From: an uncultured Lachnospiraceae bacterium
GTDB taxonomy: Bacteria; Bacillota; Clostridia; Lachnospirales; Lachnospiraceae
Direction of reading: 5' to 3'
Assembly: GCA_948794795.1 (NCBI GenBank)
Contig: CAQGLR010000023.1
Location: 1 to 56,282 of the forward strand
DNA: 56,282 nt
The notes under the pieces are model-generated. The model was not told where the DNA came from, made no database searches, and worked only from the letters and a program-made list of their open reading frames with translations. How positions within the stretch are numbered: the first letter of the stretch is position 1; the number at the start of each line of letters is the position of its first letter. The position numbers and the translations under genes are program-made. This document shows positions 42,990-51,436 of this stretch, in pieces.

Positions 42990-44603
42990 ATGGGGGTATT
43001 TTTAAATAGTATTATTCCATATGAATCTTATAAAGAAATGGTTATGGATACTTATTTTGTTGATAAATCAATGCTGCTTGCAGAATTAATTCCAGCAATA
43101 GGAAGAAAAAATAAGTATTTCTGCATAACAAGACCAAGACGTTTTGGAAAAACAGTTATGGCAGAGATGACGGGGGCATTTTTTGGAAAGGCAGCAGATG
43201 GAAGTAAATTGTTTGAAAGTCTTGAAATTTCAAAATATAATAATTATAAAGAACACTTAAACAAATATAATGTAATATTTATTGATTTCAGTAAGGGCTC
43301 AGAAAGCACCAGTACTTATAAAGAATATATTACACGTATAACCAGCAGTATCAAAAATGAGCTTTTACAGGAATTTCCAGGTTTGGGGCTTGATATAATT
43401 AAACCATTATGGGACATTCTTACAGATATTTTCCAGAAAACTGGACAAAAATTTATATTTATTATGGATGAATGGGATGCTGTATTCCATATGTCTTTTT
43501 TTACATGTAAGGAACATGAAGAATATCTGTTGTTTTTAAGGAATTTACTTAAAGACCAGATATATGTAAATCTTGCATATATGACAGGAATACTTCCAAT
43601 AGCAAAATATTCCAGCGGTTCAGAATTAAATATATTTTCTGAATACAATATGGTAACAAAAGAGAAATTTAGTGGGTATTTTGGATTTTCAGATAATGAA
43701 GTTGATAAACTTTTTGGGGTATACCAGAGTATAACAGAACACCCTAAAATTACACGTGAAGAATTGCGTTTCTGGTATGATGGATATTATACTGCAGCAG
43801 GAGAGAGGTTATATAACCCAAGGTCAGTAACTTGCTCTTTATCAGACAACCAGCTTGGAAGTTACTGGACAAGTTCTGGTCCATATGATGAAATCTTTTA
43901 TTATATTAAAGATAATATAGCACAGGTACGTGATGATTTTGTACTTATGGTTTCTGGTGAACAGATAGAGTCTGTAATGCATGAATATGCTGCCACTGCA
44001 AAAGAGTTTGATAATAAAAACCAGATTTATTCGGCAATGGTAGTTTATGGGCTGCTTACATACCATAATAGCAAGGTATTTATTCCAAATAAAGAATTGA
44101 TGGATAAATATAATGAACTATTGTTATCAGAAGAAAATTTTGGTTATGTAAACAGGCTTGCAAAAGAATCTGCTAAGATGCTTGAAGCTACATTGTCAGG
44201 TGATACTAAAACTATGGAAAAGATACTGGATTATGTCCATAATACAGAATCACCTGTATTTTCATATAATAGTGAAATAGAATTATCTGCAATAGTTAAT
44301 CTTGTATATTTATCAGCACGTGATAAATACAGGATTGAACGGGAAGATAAATCAGGAAAAGGATTTGTTGATTTTATTTTTTATCCTGCATATAAAGGTT
44401 ATGATGGAATTATTCTTGAGTTAAAAACTGGAAGTACACCAGATAAGGCTATCAAACAGATTAAAGATAAAAATTATATACTCCGTTTTAAGGGAAAACT
44501 TGGTGAAAAGCCAAAATATACAGGACGTATACTTGCCGTAGGAATTAGTTATGATAAAAAGACAAAAGAGCATTTCTGTAAAATAGAAGTGCTTAGACAA
44601 TAA
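42990..44603 (+). CDS. AAA-ATPase-like protein with C-terminal PD-(D/E)XK nuclease-like domain
   Basis: A 537-residue protein of the large, poorly understood family of Clostridia and Bacteroidetes with an AAA-ATPase-like front (FVDKSMLLAELI, CITRPRRFGKTVMAEM as the P-loop, IFIMDEWDAVFH as Walker B) and a PD-(D/E)XK-type tail: GKGFVDFIFYP and DGIILELKTGSTPDKAIKQI supply the acidic and E-x-K residues. Copies of this family often occur many times per genome. The target is unknown; the fold suggests nucleic acid, but no activity is shown. AAGGAGGA precedes the ATG, and the fold-back element lies upstream. Confidence 0.8.
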   Translation: MGVFLNSIIPYESYKEMVMDTYFVDKSMLLAELIPAIGRKNKYFCITRPRRFGKTVMAEMTGAFFGKAADGSKLFESLEISKYNNYKEHLNKYNVIFIDFSKGSESTSTYKEYITRITSSIKNELLQEFPGLGLDIIKPLWDILTDIFQKTGQKFIFIMDEWDAVFHMSFFTCKEHEEYLLFLRNLLKDQIYVNLAYMTGILPIAKYSSGSELNIFSEYNMVTKEKFSGYFGFSDNEVDKLFGVYQSITEHPKITREELRFWYDGYYTAAGERLYNPRSVTCSLSDNQLGSYWTSSGPYDEIFYYIKDNIAQVRDDFVLMVSGEQIESVMHEYAATAKEFDNKNQIYSAMVVYGLLTYHNSKVFIPNKELMDKYNELLLSEENFGYVNRLAKESAKMLEATLSGDTKTMEKILDYVHNTESPVFSYNSEIELSAIVNLVYLSARDKYRIEREDKSGKGFVDFIFYPAYKGYDGIILELKTGSTPDKAIKQIKDKNYILRFKGKLGEKPKYTGRILAVGISYDKKTKEHFCKIEVLRQ

Positions 44604-44635
44604 TTATCTATAAAAAATAATGGAGTAATATTAAA

Positions 44636-47110
44636 ATGGAAAATAAACAGGTTACTATGCTTAATGGCAGCTGGAATATAAAAAGTGCTGATGGTAAAAC
44701 AGTGTGTCCGGTTAATATACCAGGTTCAGTATTAAGTGCTGCAGTGGAAAATGGAATTTTAGAGAATCCATATTACCGTATGAATGAATATGTGGCAAGG
44801 GATTTTCTTTCACAGGATTTTATATTTTATAAAACATTTTCATTGCATAAACAGGAAAGATATACTTATGAACTGTGCTGTGATGGGATTGATACAGTAG
44901 CAGATATTTATATTAATGGTACTTTAATAAAGAAAGTTAAAAATATGCATCTGCGTTATAGAATAGAATGTTCTGGTGTTTTAAAAGATGGTGGAAATAA
45001 AATAGAAATACATTTTCATTCTGCAATAAAATATATAGAGGATTATATACCACAGCCAGGCAAGGAGATACATTTTACTGCTTGTGGTGCTATGGACAGG
45101 AACCAGTATATAAGAAAAGCACATTCTATGTTTGGATGGGACTGGGGTCCACAGCTTCCAGATATGGGGATATGGCGTGATATTTATATAATGGGTATAG
45201 AAACTGCATGTATTGAAAATATAAAGACCAGACAGAAGCATGGAAACGGGGAAGTGGAAGTATTTACAGAGACATTTGTTAAACTGGCAGGAGGACATGT
45301 ATGTAAGCTGGAAGAAGCAGAAAAGGATATGCCAGGACTATTATTAAATATTATATTAATTACTCCAGATGGGGCAGAAATCACGTTCCAGAATGGGAAA
45401 TGTAATATAACAGAACCAATGTTATGGTGGCCTTCCCACTATGGGAAACAGCCTCTTTATACAGTAAAAGCCAAGCTTTTTTATAAAGATAAGCTGCTTG
45501 ATGAAAAGGAGTGCCGTATTGGGTTACGTACTTTAACAGTCAGCCAGGAAAAGGATAAATGGGGAAAAGAATTTGCTTTTTGTGTAAATGGAGTGAAAAT
45601 TTTTGCAAAGGGGGCAAATTATATTCCAGAAGATTGTATTTATCCGTGGATTACAAAAGAGAGAACTACTAGTCTTTTAAAGGCAGCAGTGGAATGTGGG
45701 TTTAATTGTATACGTGTATGGGGTGGTGGTTATTATCCATCAGAGGATTTTTATAATTTCTGTGATGAAAACGGGCTGGTTGTATGGCAGGATTTTATGT
45801 ATGCCTGCAATATTTATGAATTAACAGAAGAATTTAAAGAGAGTATAATTGAAGAAACAAAAGACAATGTAAAAAGGCTTTGTAACCATGCAAGCCTTGG
45901 TTTATGGTGCGGAAATAATGAAATGGAGTCCGCATGGAACCATTGGGGTGGTTTCTGTGACCATCCAGAACCATTAAGGCAGGATTACCTGGCAATGTTT
46001 GAGGATATTATACCTGATGCTCTTAGAAGTGAAGATAAAGTTACATTTTACTGGCCGTCTTCCCCATCTTCTGGCGGAAGTTTTAATAATCCAGACAGTG
46101 ACAATTCAGGAGACCGCCATTATTGGGATGTATGGCATGGTGAAAAGCCATTTTCAGATTACAAGAATTATTATTTCCGTTTTTGTTCAGAATTTGGCTT
46201 CCAGTCATTCCCATGTATGGAAACTATAAATACATTTACTGTTAAAGAAGACCAGAATATATTTTCAGAAGTTATGGAAAGCCACCAGAAAAATGGAACA
46301 GCCAATGCTAAAATACTGCATTATATTTCAGAGAATTTCCTTTATCCAAAAGACTTTAAAAGCCTTGTATATATAAGCCAGGTGCTGCAAGGAATTGCAA
46401 TTAAAGAAGGTGTAGAACACTGGAGAAGGAACAGGGGCAGGTGCATGGGTTCAATTTACTGGCAGCTTAATGATAACTGGCCAGTTGCGTCCTGGTCAGG
46501 CATTGATTACTATGGACGCTGGAAAGCACTGCAGTATATGGCAAGGCATTTTTATGCTGGTATACTTGGAAGCCTGGATATAAAAGAGAATTTCTGTTGT
46601 ACGCCTTATGTGCAGAATGAAACATTTAAAGATTCAGAAACAGAATTAATTCTTTATGTAAAAGATATGGATGGAAATATAATTTATAAAAAGACAGATA
46701 GCATAAAATGCAGTCCTTTTTCTGCCATATCCATGGAAACTATTGCTCTAAAAGAAATAATAAAAGGAAAAGAAAATAGTGTTTTTATTGAAGCTATTTT
46801 TAAACATTCTGATGGAAATATAAGCCACCAGTTAAGCATGCCAAAACCATATAAGCATATGAAAATAAAAAAAGCAGAAATAAAATATAGCTGTACAAGG
46901 GAAGAAGACCAGATTTTAATTACTTTAAAAAGTAATGTGCCTGCATTTTTTACAGAGATAGAAGTGAAAGGTGCAGATATAATTTTATCAGATAATTTTA
47001 TACATTTAACAGATAATAGTGAATATAAAATTACAGGAAAAATACCAGAGGGATATAAAGGTATTCCAGAAGTTTGTGTATATTCATTGTGTGATTCGTA
47101 TGTATTTTAG
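44636..47110 (+). CDS. Beta-mannosidase, glycoside hydrolase family 2
   Basis: An 824-residue GH2 enzyme without signal peptide, so cytoplasmic. Domains in order are a sugar-binding jelly roll (~1-180, with CDGIDTVADIYING and HSMFGWDWGPQLPDMGIW, the latter typical of beta-mannosidases), an Ig-like domain, and the TIM barrel with IRVWGGGYYPSEDFY, WCGNNEMES (acid/base Glu429) and FCSEFGFQSFP (nucleophile Glu519). It should release mannose from beta-mannosides such as N-glycan core or plant mannan fragments. A GGAG site lies before the ATG. The glycan genes are far away, so a catabolic role is more likely. Confidence 0.9.
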   Translation: MENKQVTMLNGSWNIKSADGKTVCPVNIPGSVLSAAVENGILENPYYRMNEYVARDFLSQDFIFYKTFSLHKQERYTYELCCDGIDTVADIYINGTLIKKVKNMHLRYRIECSGVLKDGGNKIEIHFHSAIKYIEDYIPQPGKEIHFTACGAMDRNQYIRKAHSMFGWDWGPQLPDMGIWRDIYIMGIETACIENIKTRQKHGNGEVEVFTETFVKLAGGHVCKLEEAEKDMPGLLLNIILITPDGAEITFQNGKCNITEPMLWWPSHYGKQPLYTVKAKLFYKDKLLDEKECRIGLRTLTVSQEKDKWGKEFAFCVNGVKIFAKGANYIPEDCIYPWITKERTTSLLKAAVECGFNCIRVWGGGYYPSEDFYNFCDENGLVVWQDFMYACNIYELTEEFKESIIEETKDNVKRLCNHASLGLWCGNNEMESAWNHWGGFCDHPEPLRQDYLAMFEDIIPDALRSEDKVTFYWPSSPSSGGSFNNPDSDNSGDRHYWDVWHGEKPFSDYKNYYFRFCSEFGFQSFPCMETINTFTVKEDQNIFSEVMESHQKNGTANAKILHYISENFLYPKDFKSLVYISQVLQGIAIKEGVEHWRRNRGRCMGSIYWQLNDNWPVASWSGIDYYGRWKALQYMARHFYAGILGSLDIKENFCCTPYVQNETFKDSETELILYVKDMDGNIIYKKTDSIKCSPFSAISMETIALKEIIKGKENSVFIEAIFKHSDGNISHQLSMPKPYKHMKIKKAEIKYSCTREEDQILITLKSNVPAFFTEIEVKGADIILSDNFIHLTDNSEYKITGKIPEGYKGIPEVCVYSLCDSYVF

Positions 47111-47132
47111 AAATTTGAGGGGGATGGGATAT

Positions 47133-47705
47133 ATGTTTGTTATAGGGATTACTGGAGGCGTTGGAAGCGGCAAGTCACTGGCAGCAAAGTTTCTAAGTAA
47201 GAAATATAATGCAAAGCTTCTTATTGCTGATGAACTTGGACATGTTGTAATAAAGCCTGGGACTTCTGGCTATAACAAAGTTGTAGATATGTTTGGCAAG
47301 GGGATTTTAGGGAAAGATGGCATTATTAACAGAAAGAAACTTGCAGATATTATTTTTAATGATGACAATGCACGTTCCGGGCTAAATTCAATAATACATC
47401 CAGAAGTTTTTAAATATATTGGTAATTATATTGAGGACAGAAAAGACCAGGACGGGTATATAATACTTGAAACAGCAATTATGTATGAAACAGGCTGTGA
47501 CAAGTTTTGTGATGAAGTATGGTATGTGCATGTGCCCGTAGATATAAGGGTAAAAAGGCTTTCAGACAGCCGTGGTTATTCTGAAGAAAAATCACGTTCA
47601 ATTATTAGCAAACAGAAACCAGATAATTATTTTATAGAAAAGGCTGACAGGGTTATTGAAAATTCAGGCAGCATAAACAGCCTGGAGGAGCAGATACTTT
47701 TATAA
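47133..47705 (+). CDS. coaE: Dephospho-CoA kinase
   Basis: A 190-residue P-loop kinase, the usual length. FVIGITGGVGSGKSLAAKFL is the P-loop start of CoaE, ADELGHVV the conserved Asp region, and LETAIMYETGCDKFCDEVWYV with RVKRLSDSRGYSEEKSRSII the substrate lid. It phosphorylates the ribose 3'-OH of dephospho-CoA in the last step of CoA synthesis. A longer frame begins at 47019 inside the mannosidase gene; the ATG at 47133 is the right start because it places the P-loop 10 residues in and has GAGGGGGA upstream. Confidence 0.93.
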   Translation: MFVIGITGGVGSGKSLAAKFLSKKYNAKLLIADELGHVVIKPGTSGYNKVVDMFGKGILGKDGIINRKKLADIIFNDDNARSGLNSIIHPEVFKYIGNYIEDRKDQDGYIILETAIMYETGCDKFCDEVWYVHVPVDIRVKRLSDSRGYSEEKSRSIISKQKPDNYFIEKADRVIENSGSINSLEEQILL

Positions 47706-47745
47706 TACTGCTATACCAGGATACCCACAGCCTGGGAGAATATAT

Positions 47746-49611
47746 ATGGATATAAAAGATAAAAAATATATGAAACTGCTTGCAGGTAAATTTCCATCTA
47801 AGCAGGCAGTGTGCAGGGAAATTATTAACCTTAGCGCAATTTTAAACCTTCCAAAGGGTACAGAACATTTTATGAGTGATTTACATGGTGAATATGAAGC
47901 ATTTTACCATATTTTAAATAATTGTTCTGGTGTTATAAGAGAAAAGGTAAATTTGCTTTTTGGGGATATTCTTACAGATTTGGAGCAGCAAGAGATATGT
48001 ACATTAATTTATTATCCACGTGAAAAGCTTGAAATGCTTAGGAAACAGGGTATTCTTACAGATGACTGGTACCGTATGGTGTTAAACCAGCTTATTGAAA
48101 TTGCAAAACTTTTATCTTCTAAGTATACAAGGTCAAAGGTAAGAAAGGCTATGCCTGGAGAATTTTCATATATTATTGATGAGCTTCTGCATGTACAGAA
48201 GGATGAAGATGATAACCAGGTTTTATACCATAGTAAAATTATTGATACAATCCTGGATATTAATAATGCAGATGAATTTATTGTGGCATTGTCAGGGCTT
48301 GTCAAGCAGCTTGCTGTAGACCATCTGCATATTGTAGGTGACATATTTGACAGGGGACCTTATGCTGACAAAATATTAGACTTGCTGCAGGGATACCATT
48401 CACTTGATATTGAATGGGGAAACCATGATATTCTCTGGATGGGAGCTGCTTCTGGAAGTATGGCATGTATTGCAAATGTAATCCGCAATAATTTAAAATA
48501 CAAGAATACAGAAATACTGGAGAGCGGATATGGTATAAGCCTGCGTTCCCTTGCTTTATTTGCTGCGCAGGAATATGCTTTTGAAGAGCCAATGGACGCA
48601 GCATTAAAGGCGATTTCTGTTATTTTATTTAAGCTGGAAGGGGATATTATAAGACGCCATAGTGAGTATGGCATGGACGACAGGATATTCCTACATAAAA
48701 TTAACCTGGAAAGCGGAAAAGTTGAAATTAATGGTAAAGAATATACAATAAATGACCCAGAGTTTCCTACAATAGACAAGAATAATCCTTATAAGCTGTC
48801 TGATGGCGAGCAGGCTGTTATGGAAGAACTTAAGTCTGCATTTCTAAATAGTGTACGCCTGCAGTCCCATATCAGGTTTTTGTATGAGAAAGGCAGTATG
48901 TACCGCATATATAATGGAAACCTGTTATACCATGGATGTATTCCTATGGATGATACAGGTAATTTTGAGGGCGTACAGATGGAAGGGGAAACTTACCAGG
49001 GTAAGTCTTATCTGGATTATGCTGATAAAGTGGCAAGAAGGGCATATTATAATGCACATGATAATGACGCAAAGGATTTTATGTGGTATCTGTGGACTGG
49101 CAGGAAATCACCACTTTGTGGCAGGAATATTAAGACATTTGAAAGAACATTTCTGGATGATGAAAGTACATGGAAAGAAGAAACTAATCCATATTACAGC
49201 TTTTATAAAGAAGAAAAGACTTGCAATATGATTCTGCGTGAATTTGGTCTCTATACTAATATGTCACATATTATTAACGGGCATACTCCAGTAAGGACTG
49301 TTGAAGGCGAGCAGCCAATACGTGCCAATGGAAAGCTGCTTGTAATTGATGGCGGGTTCTGTAAAGATTACCATGAGAAAACTGGGATTGCAGGATATAC
49401 GCTGATTTATAATTCACATGGGCTTAGGATAAAGGCACACCAGCCTTTTGAAAGTGTATACCATGCGCTTTGTGAAAATAAAGATATTAAGTCAGAGTCA
49501 CATCTTGTTGAAACTGAAAAGTCACGTATACTTGTAAGAGATACAGATAACGGGAAAAATATTATAGAATATATTGCAGATTTAAAACAGCTTTTAGATT
49601 ATTATAATTAA
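47746..49611 (+). CDS. fbp: Fructose-1,6-bisphosphatase, class III
   Basis: A 621-residue protein near the normal size for class III FBPases of Bacillota (about 640). FMSDLHGEYEAFYHILNN, VGDIFDRGPYADKI, WGNHDILWMGAASG and INGHTPVRT are the metallophosphatase motifs of this class. It makes fructose 6-phosphate in gluconeogenesis, which also feeds sugar-nucleotide synthesis. CCTGGGAGAA lies before the ATG. It is followed by a strong terminator at 49636. Confidence 0.95.
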   Translation: MDIKDKKYMKLLAGKFPSKQAVCREIINLSAILNLPKGTEHFMSDLHGEYEAFYHILNNCSGVIREKVNLLFGDILTDLEQQEICTLIYYPREKLEMLRKQGILTDDWYRMVLNQLIEIAKLLSSKYTRSKVRKAMPGEFSYIIDELLHVQKDEDDNQVLYHSKIIDTILDINNADEFIVALSGLVKQLAVDHLHIVGDIFDRGPYADKILDLLQGYHSLDIEWGNHDILWMGAASGSMACIANVIRNNLKYKNTEILESGYGISLRSLALFAAQEYAFEEPMDAALKAISVILFKLEGDIIRRHSEYGMDDRIFLHKINLESGKVEINGKEYTINDPEFPTIDKNNPYKLSDGEQAVMEELKSAFLNSVRLQSHIRFLYEKGSMYRIYNGNLLYHGCIPMDDTGNFEGVQMEGETYQGKSYLDYADKVARRAYYNAHDNDAKDFMWYLWTGRKSPLCGRNIKTFERTFLDDESTWKEETNPYYSFYKEEKTCNMILREFGLYTNMSHIINGHTPVRTVEGEQPIRANGKLLVIDGGFCKDYHEKTGIAGYTLIYNSHGLRIKAHQPFESVYHALCENKDIKSESHLVETEKSRILVRDTDNGKNIIEYIADLKQLLDYYN

Positions 49612-49635
49612 TATTTTCAATATTACACAAATCCT

Positions 49636-49680
49636 ACTGGTTCTGCAAACAGATAAAGTTTACAGGACCAGTATATTTTT
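49636..49680 (+). terminator. Rho-independent terminator between fbp and pyrI
   Basis: ACTGGTTCTG at 49636-49645 pairs with CAGGACCAGT at 49663-49672 (ten base pairs, one G-U) around a 17-base loop, followed by ATATTTTTG. It lies between convergent genes and may stop both, but the T-run favours the + strand. Confidence 0.7.
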
Positions 49681-49713
49681 GTAATCTTGGATTTTTAAAT
49701 ATATTTTTTAAAT

Positions 49714-50139
49714 TTAGTTTCCCTTAAATTTAGATTCACAGTATACACACCTGTATATTCTTTTTTCCCTGTCAGTAAGCTTGAATTTATGAGGGACTTC
49801 CTGCTCTGCTGAGGTGATGCATCTTGGATTTTTACATTTTATTATATTAGTTACTGTATCTGGAAGTTCAAGAAACTTTTTATCAGCAATGCGGTTGTTT
49901 TTTATTATATTTATTGTGATATTATGGTCAAGCACCCCAAGTACGTTAAGGTCAATATCAAGTGGTCCTTCTATTTTTATAATGTCTTTTTTACCCATTT
50001 TACTGCTGCGTGCATTCTTAATAATTGCGACCTGGCAGTCAAGTTTTTCGAGGTTTAAGTATTCATATATCTTCATTGCACCACCTGCTTGTATATGGTC
50101 AATAACTATTCCTTCATTTAATCCACTTATATTTAACAT
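49714..50139 (-). CDS. pyrI: Aspartate carbamoyltransferase regulatory subunit
   Basis: A 141-residue PyrI. The N-terminal allosteric domain starts with EGIVIDHIQAGGAMKIYEYL; the C-terminal zinc domain has CKNPRC and YRCVYC, the four Cys ligands. It binds nucleotides and holds PyrB trimers in the dodecameric enzyme. It is downstream of pyrB with a gap of 124 bases, on the same strand, and has AAAGGAGGG before the ATG. Feedback control of pyrimidine synthesis through this subunit is well known for the family. Confidence 0.95.
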   Translation of the reverse strand: MLNISGLNEGIVIDHIQAGGAMKIYEYLNLEKLDCQVAIIKNARSSKMGKKDIIKIEGPLDIDLNVLGVLDHNITINIIKNNRIADKKFLELPDTVTNIIKCKNPRCITSAEQEVPHKFKLTDREKRIYRCVYCESKFKGN

Positions 50140-50263
50140 AAAAACCCTCCTTTTATAAATTAGTATAACATTTAATTAATTCCCATATACTAAGTACATT
50201 ATCTGGGTGTAAATGCAGAAACCAGATATCTGTATTTCCCTGTTGTGGGATATTGGTTTAATA

Positions 50264-51181
50264 TTACACAGAAAGTCCTAACAGAGTAATAATAAGTGCC
50301 ATACGTACATATACGCCAAATTTTGCCTGTTTAAAATATACTGCCCTTGGGTCATTGTCAACTTCAGCGGCGATTTCATTTACACGTGGAAGAGGGTGCA
50401 GCACATACATATCTTTTTTTGCATATTTCATTTTCTCTGCATCAAGTATAAAACTATCCTTTAATCTTATATAATCTTCTTCATTAAAGAAACGTTCCCT
50501 CTGTACACGGGTCATATAGAGAATATCAAGTTCTGGCATATATTTTTCAAGTTCATTAGTTTCAATATAGTCTATATTGCATGTTTCAAGGACTTCCTGG
50601 CGCAGGTAATCAGGAATTTTAAGTTCATTTGGGGAAACCAGTATAAACCGTACATTCTCATAACGTACCATTGCATTTATTAATGAATGTACTGTCCTGC
50701 CGAATTTAAGGTCACCACACATGCCTATTGTTAAATTATCCAGGCGTCCTGTAAGCTCTTTAATTGTAAAAAGGTCTGTAAGGGTCTGTGTAGGATGGTT
50801 GTGCCCGCCGTCACCTGCGTTGATAACAGGTATTCCAGAATGCATAGCAGCAACAGTTGGTGCACCTTCTTTTGGATGGCGCATAGCACATATATCTGCG
50901 TATGAGGATATAACACGTATTGTATCTGCAACACTTTCACCCTTTGATGCGGAACTTGTATCAGCCGAAGAAAAACCAAGCACTTTACCGCCTAAGTTTA
51001 GCATTGCTGCTTCAAAACTAAGGCGTGTCCTTGTGCTTGGTTCATAAAATAGAGTAGCTAGTTTTTTTCCTTCACATACATGTGAATACTTTTCAGGAGT
51101 TTTCATTATTGCTTGTCCGAGGTTAAGGATTTCTTCTAATTCCCTGACAGATAAATCTAATGGACTTATTAGATGCTTCAT
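50264..51181 (-). CDS. pyrB: Aspartate carbamoyltransferase catalytic subunit
   Basis: A 305-residue catalytic chain. FYEPSTRTRLSFEAAM is the carbamoyl phosphate motif, GGHNHPTQTLTDLFTI the second binding region, and VLHPLPRVNEIA the aspartate-side loop. It condenses carbamoyl phosphate with aspartate in pyrimidine synthesis. AAGGGGGA precedes the ATG. A promoter and a leader hairpin are seen upstream at 51215-51280. The gene is divergent from the aconitase homologue. Confidence 0.97.
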   Translation of the reverse strand: MKHLISPLDLSVRELEEILNLGQAIMKTPEKYSHVCEGKKLATLFYEPSTRTRLSFEAAMLNLGGKVLGFSSADTSSASKGESVADTIRVISSYADICAMRHPKEGAPTVAAMHSGIPVINAGDGGHNHPTQTLTDLFTIKELTGRLDNLTIGMCGDLKFGRTVHSLINAMVRYENVRFILVSPNELKIPDYLRQEVLETCNIDYIETNELEKYMPELDILYMTRVQRERFFNEEDYIRLKDSFILDAEKMKYAKKDMYVLHPLPRVNEIAAEVDNDPRAVYFKQAKFGVYVRMALIITLLGLSV

Positions 51182-51214
51182 TATAATCCCCCTTAATTAT
51201 AGTTATTTTCAGGA

Positions 51215-51241
51215 CAGGCAGCAGAAAATATATACTGCCTG
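51215..51241 (-). promoter_or_regulatory. Hairpin in the pyrB leader
   Basis: CAGGCAG at 51215-51221 and CTGCCTG at 51235-51241 form a perfect 7-base stem with a 13-base loop in the transcribed leader, between the promoter and pyrB. No T-run follows it, so it is not an ordinary terminator, and I see no PyrR-type anti-antiterminator motif. A role in control of pyrBI is possible. Confidence 0.4.
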
Positions 51242-51251
51242 GTTAGAATAC

Positions 51252-51280
51252 ATTCTACTACAATACAAAAAAGTATTCAA
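51252..51280 (-). promoter_or_regulatory. Sigma-A-type promoter of pyrB-pyrI
   Basis: On the minus strand TTGAAT (51280-51275) and TAGAAT (51257-51252) are 17 bases apart, about 70 bases upstream of pyrB. Confidence 0.65.
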
Positions 51281-51337
51281 GAAAAAATTGGATATTATAT
51301 ATTGCAGGTGTTCTTTTGAAAAATAAATTACTGATAC

Positions 51338-51367
51338 TTGACTTTTATATATAAAAATTTATATAAT
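51338..51367 (+). promoter_or_regulatory. Sigma-A-type promoter of the aconitase-family gene
   Basis: TTGACT at 51338-51343 and TATAAT at 51362-51367 with an 18-base spacer; the match is close to consensus. It lies about 70 bases before the ATG at 51437. Confidence 0.75.
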
Positions 51368-51384
51368 AAGCCTGTCAACTAATT

Positions 51385-51407
51385 CAATGGATATACATAA
51401 TCCATTG
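51385..51407. promoter_or_regulatory. Perfect inverted repeat in the leader of the aconitase-family gene
   Basis: CAATGGAT at 51385-51392 and ATCCATTG at 51400-51407 are a perfect 8-base inverted repeat with a 7-base spacer. It starts about 17 bases after the -10 box, so it covers the early transcribed region: the right place for a repressor operator or a leader hairpin. It does not reach the ribosome site at 51421-51428. Confidence 0.5.
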
Positions 51408-51436
51408 TGAAGCCGGAATTTAAGGAGGTACTATCT

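Noticed and set aside
47019..47132. Longer N-terminus for CoaE, overlapping the mannosidase gene
   Set aside because: CoaE proteins begin with the P-loop within about ten residues; the extra 38 residues match nothing and the ribosome site favours 47133.
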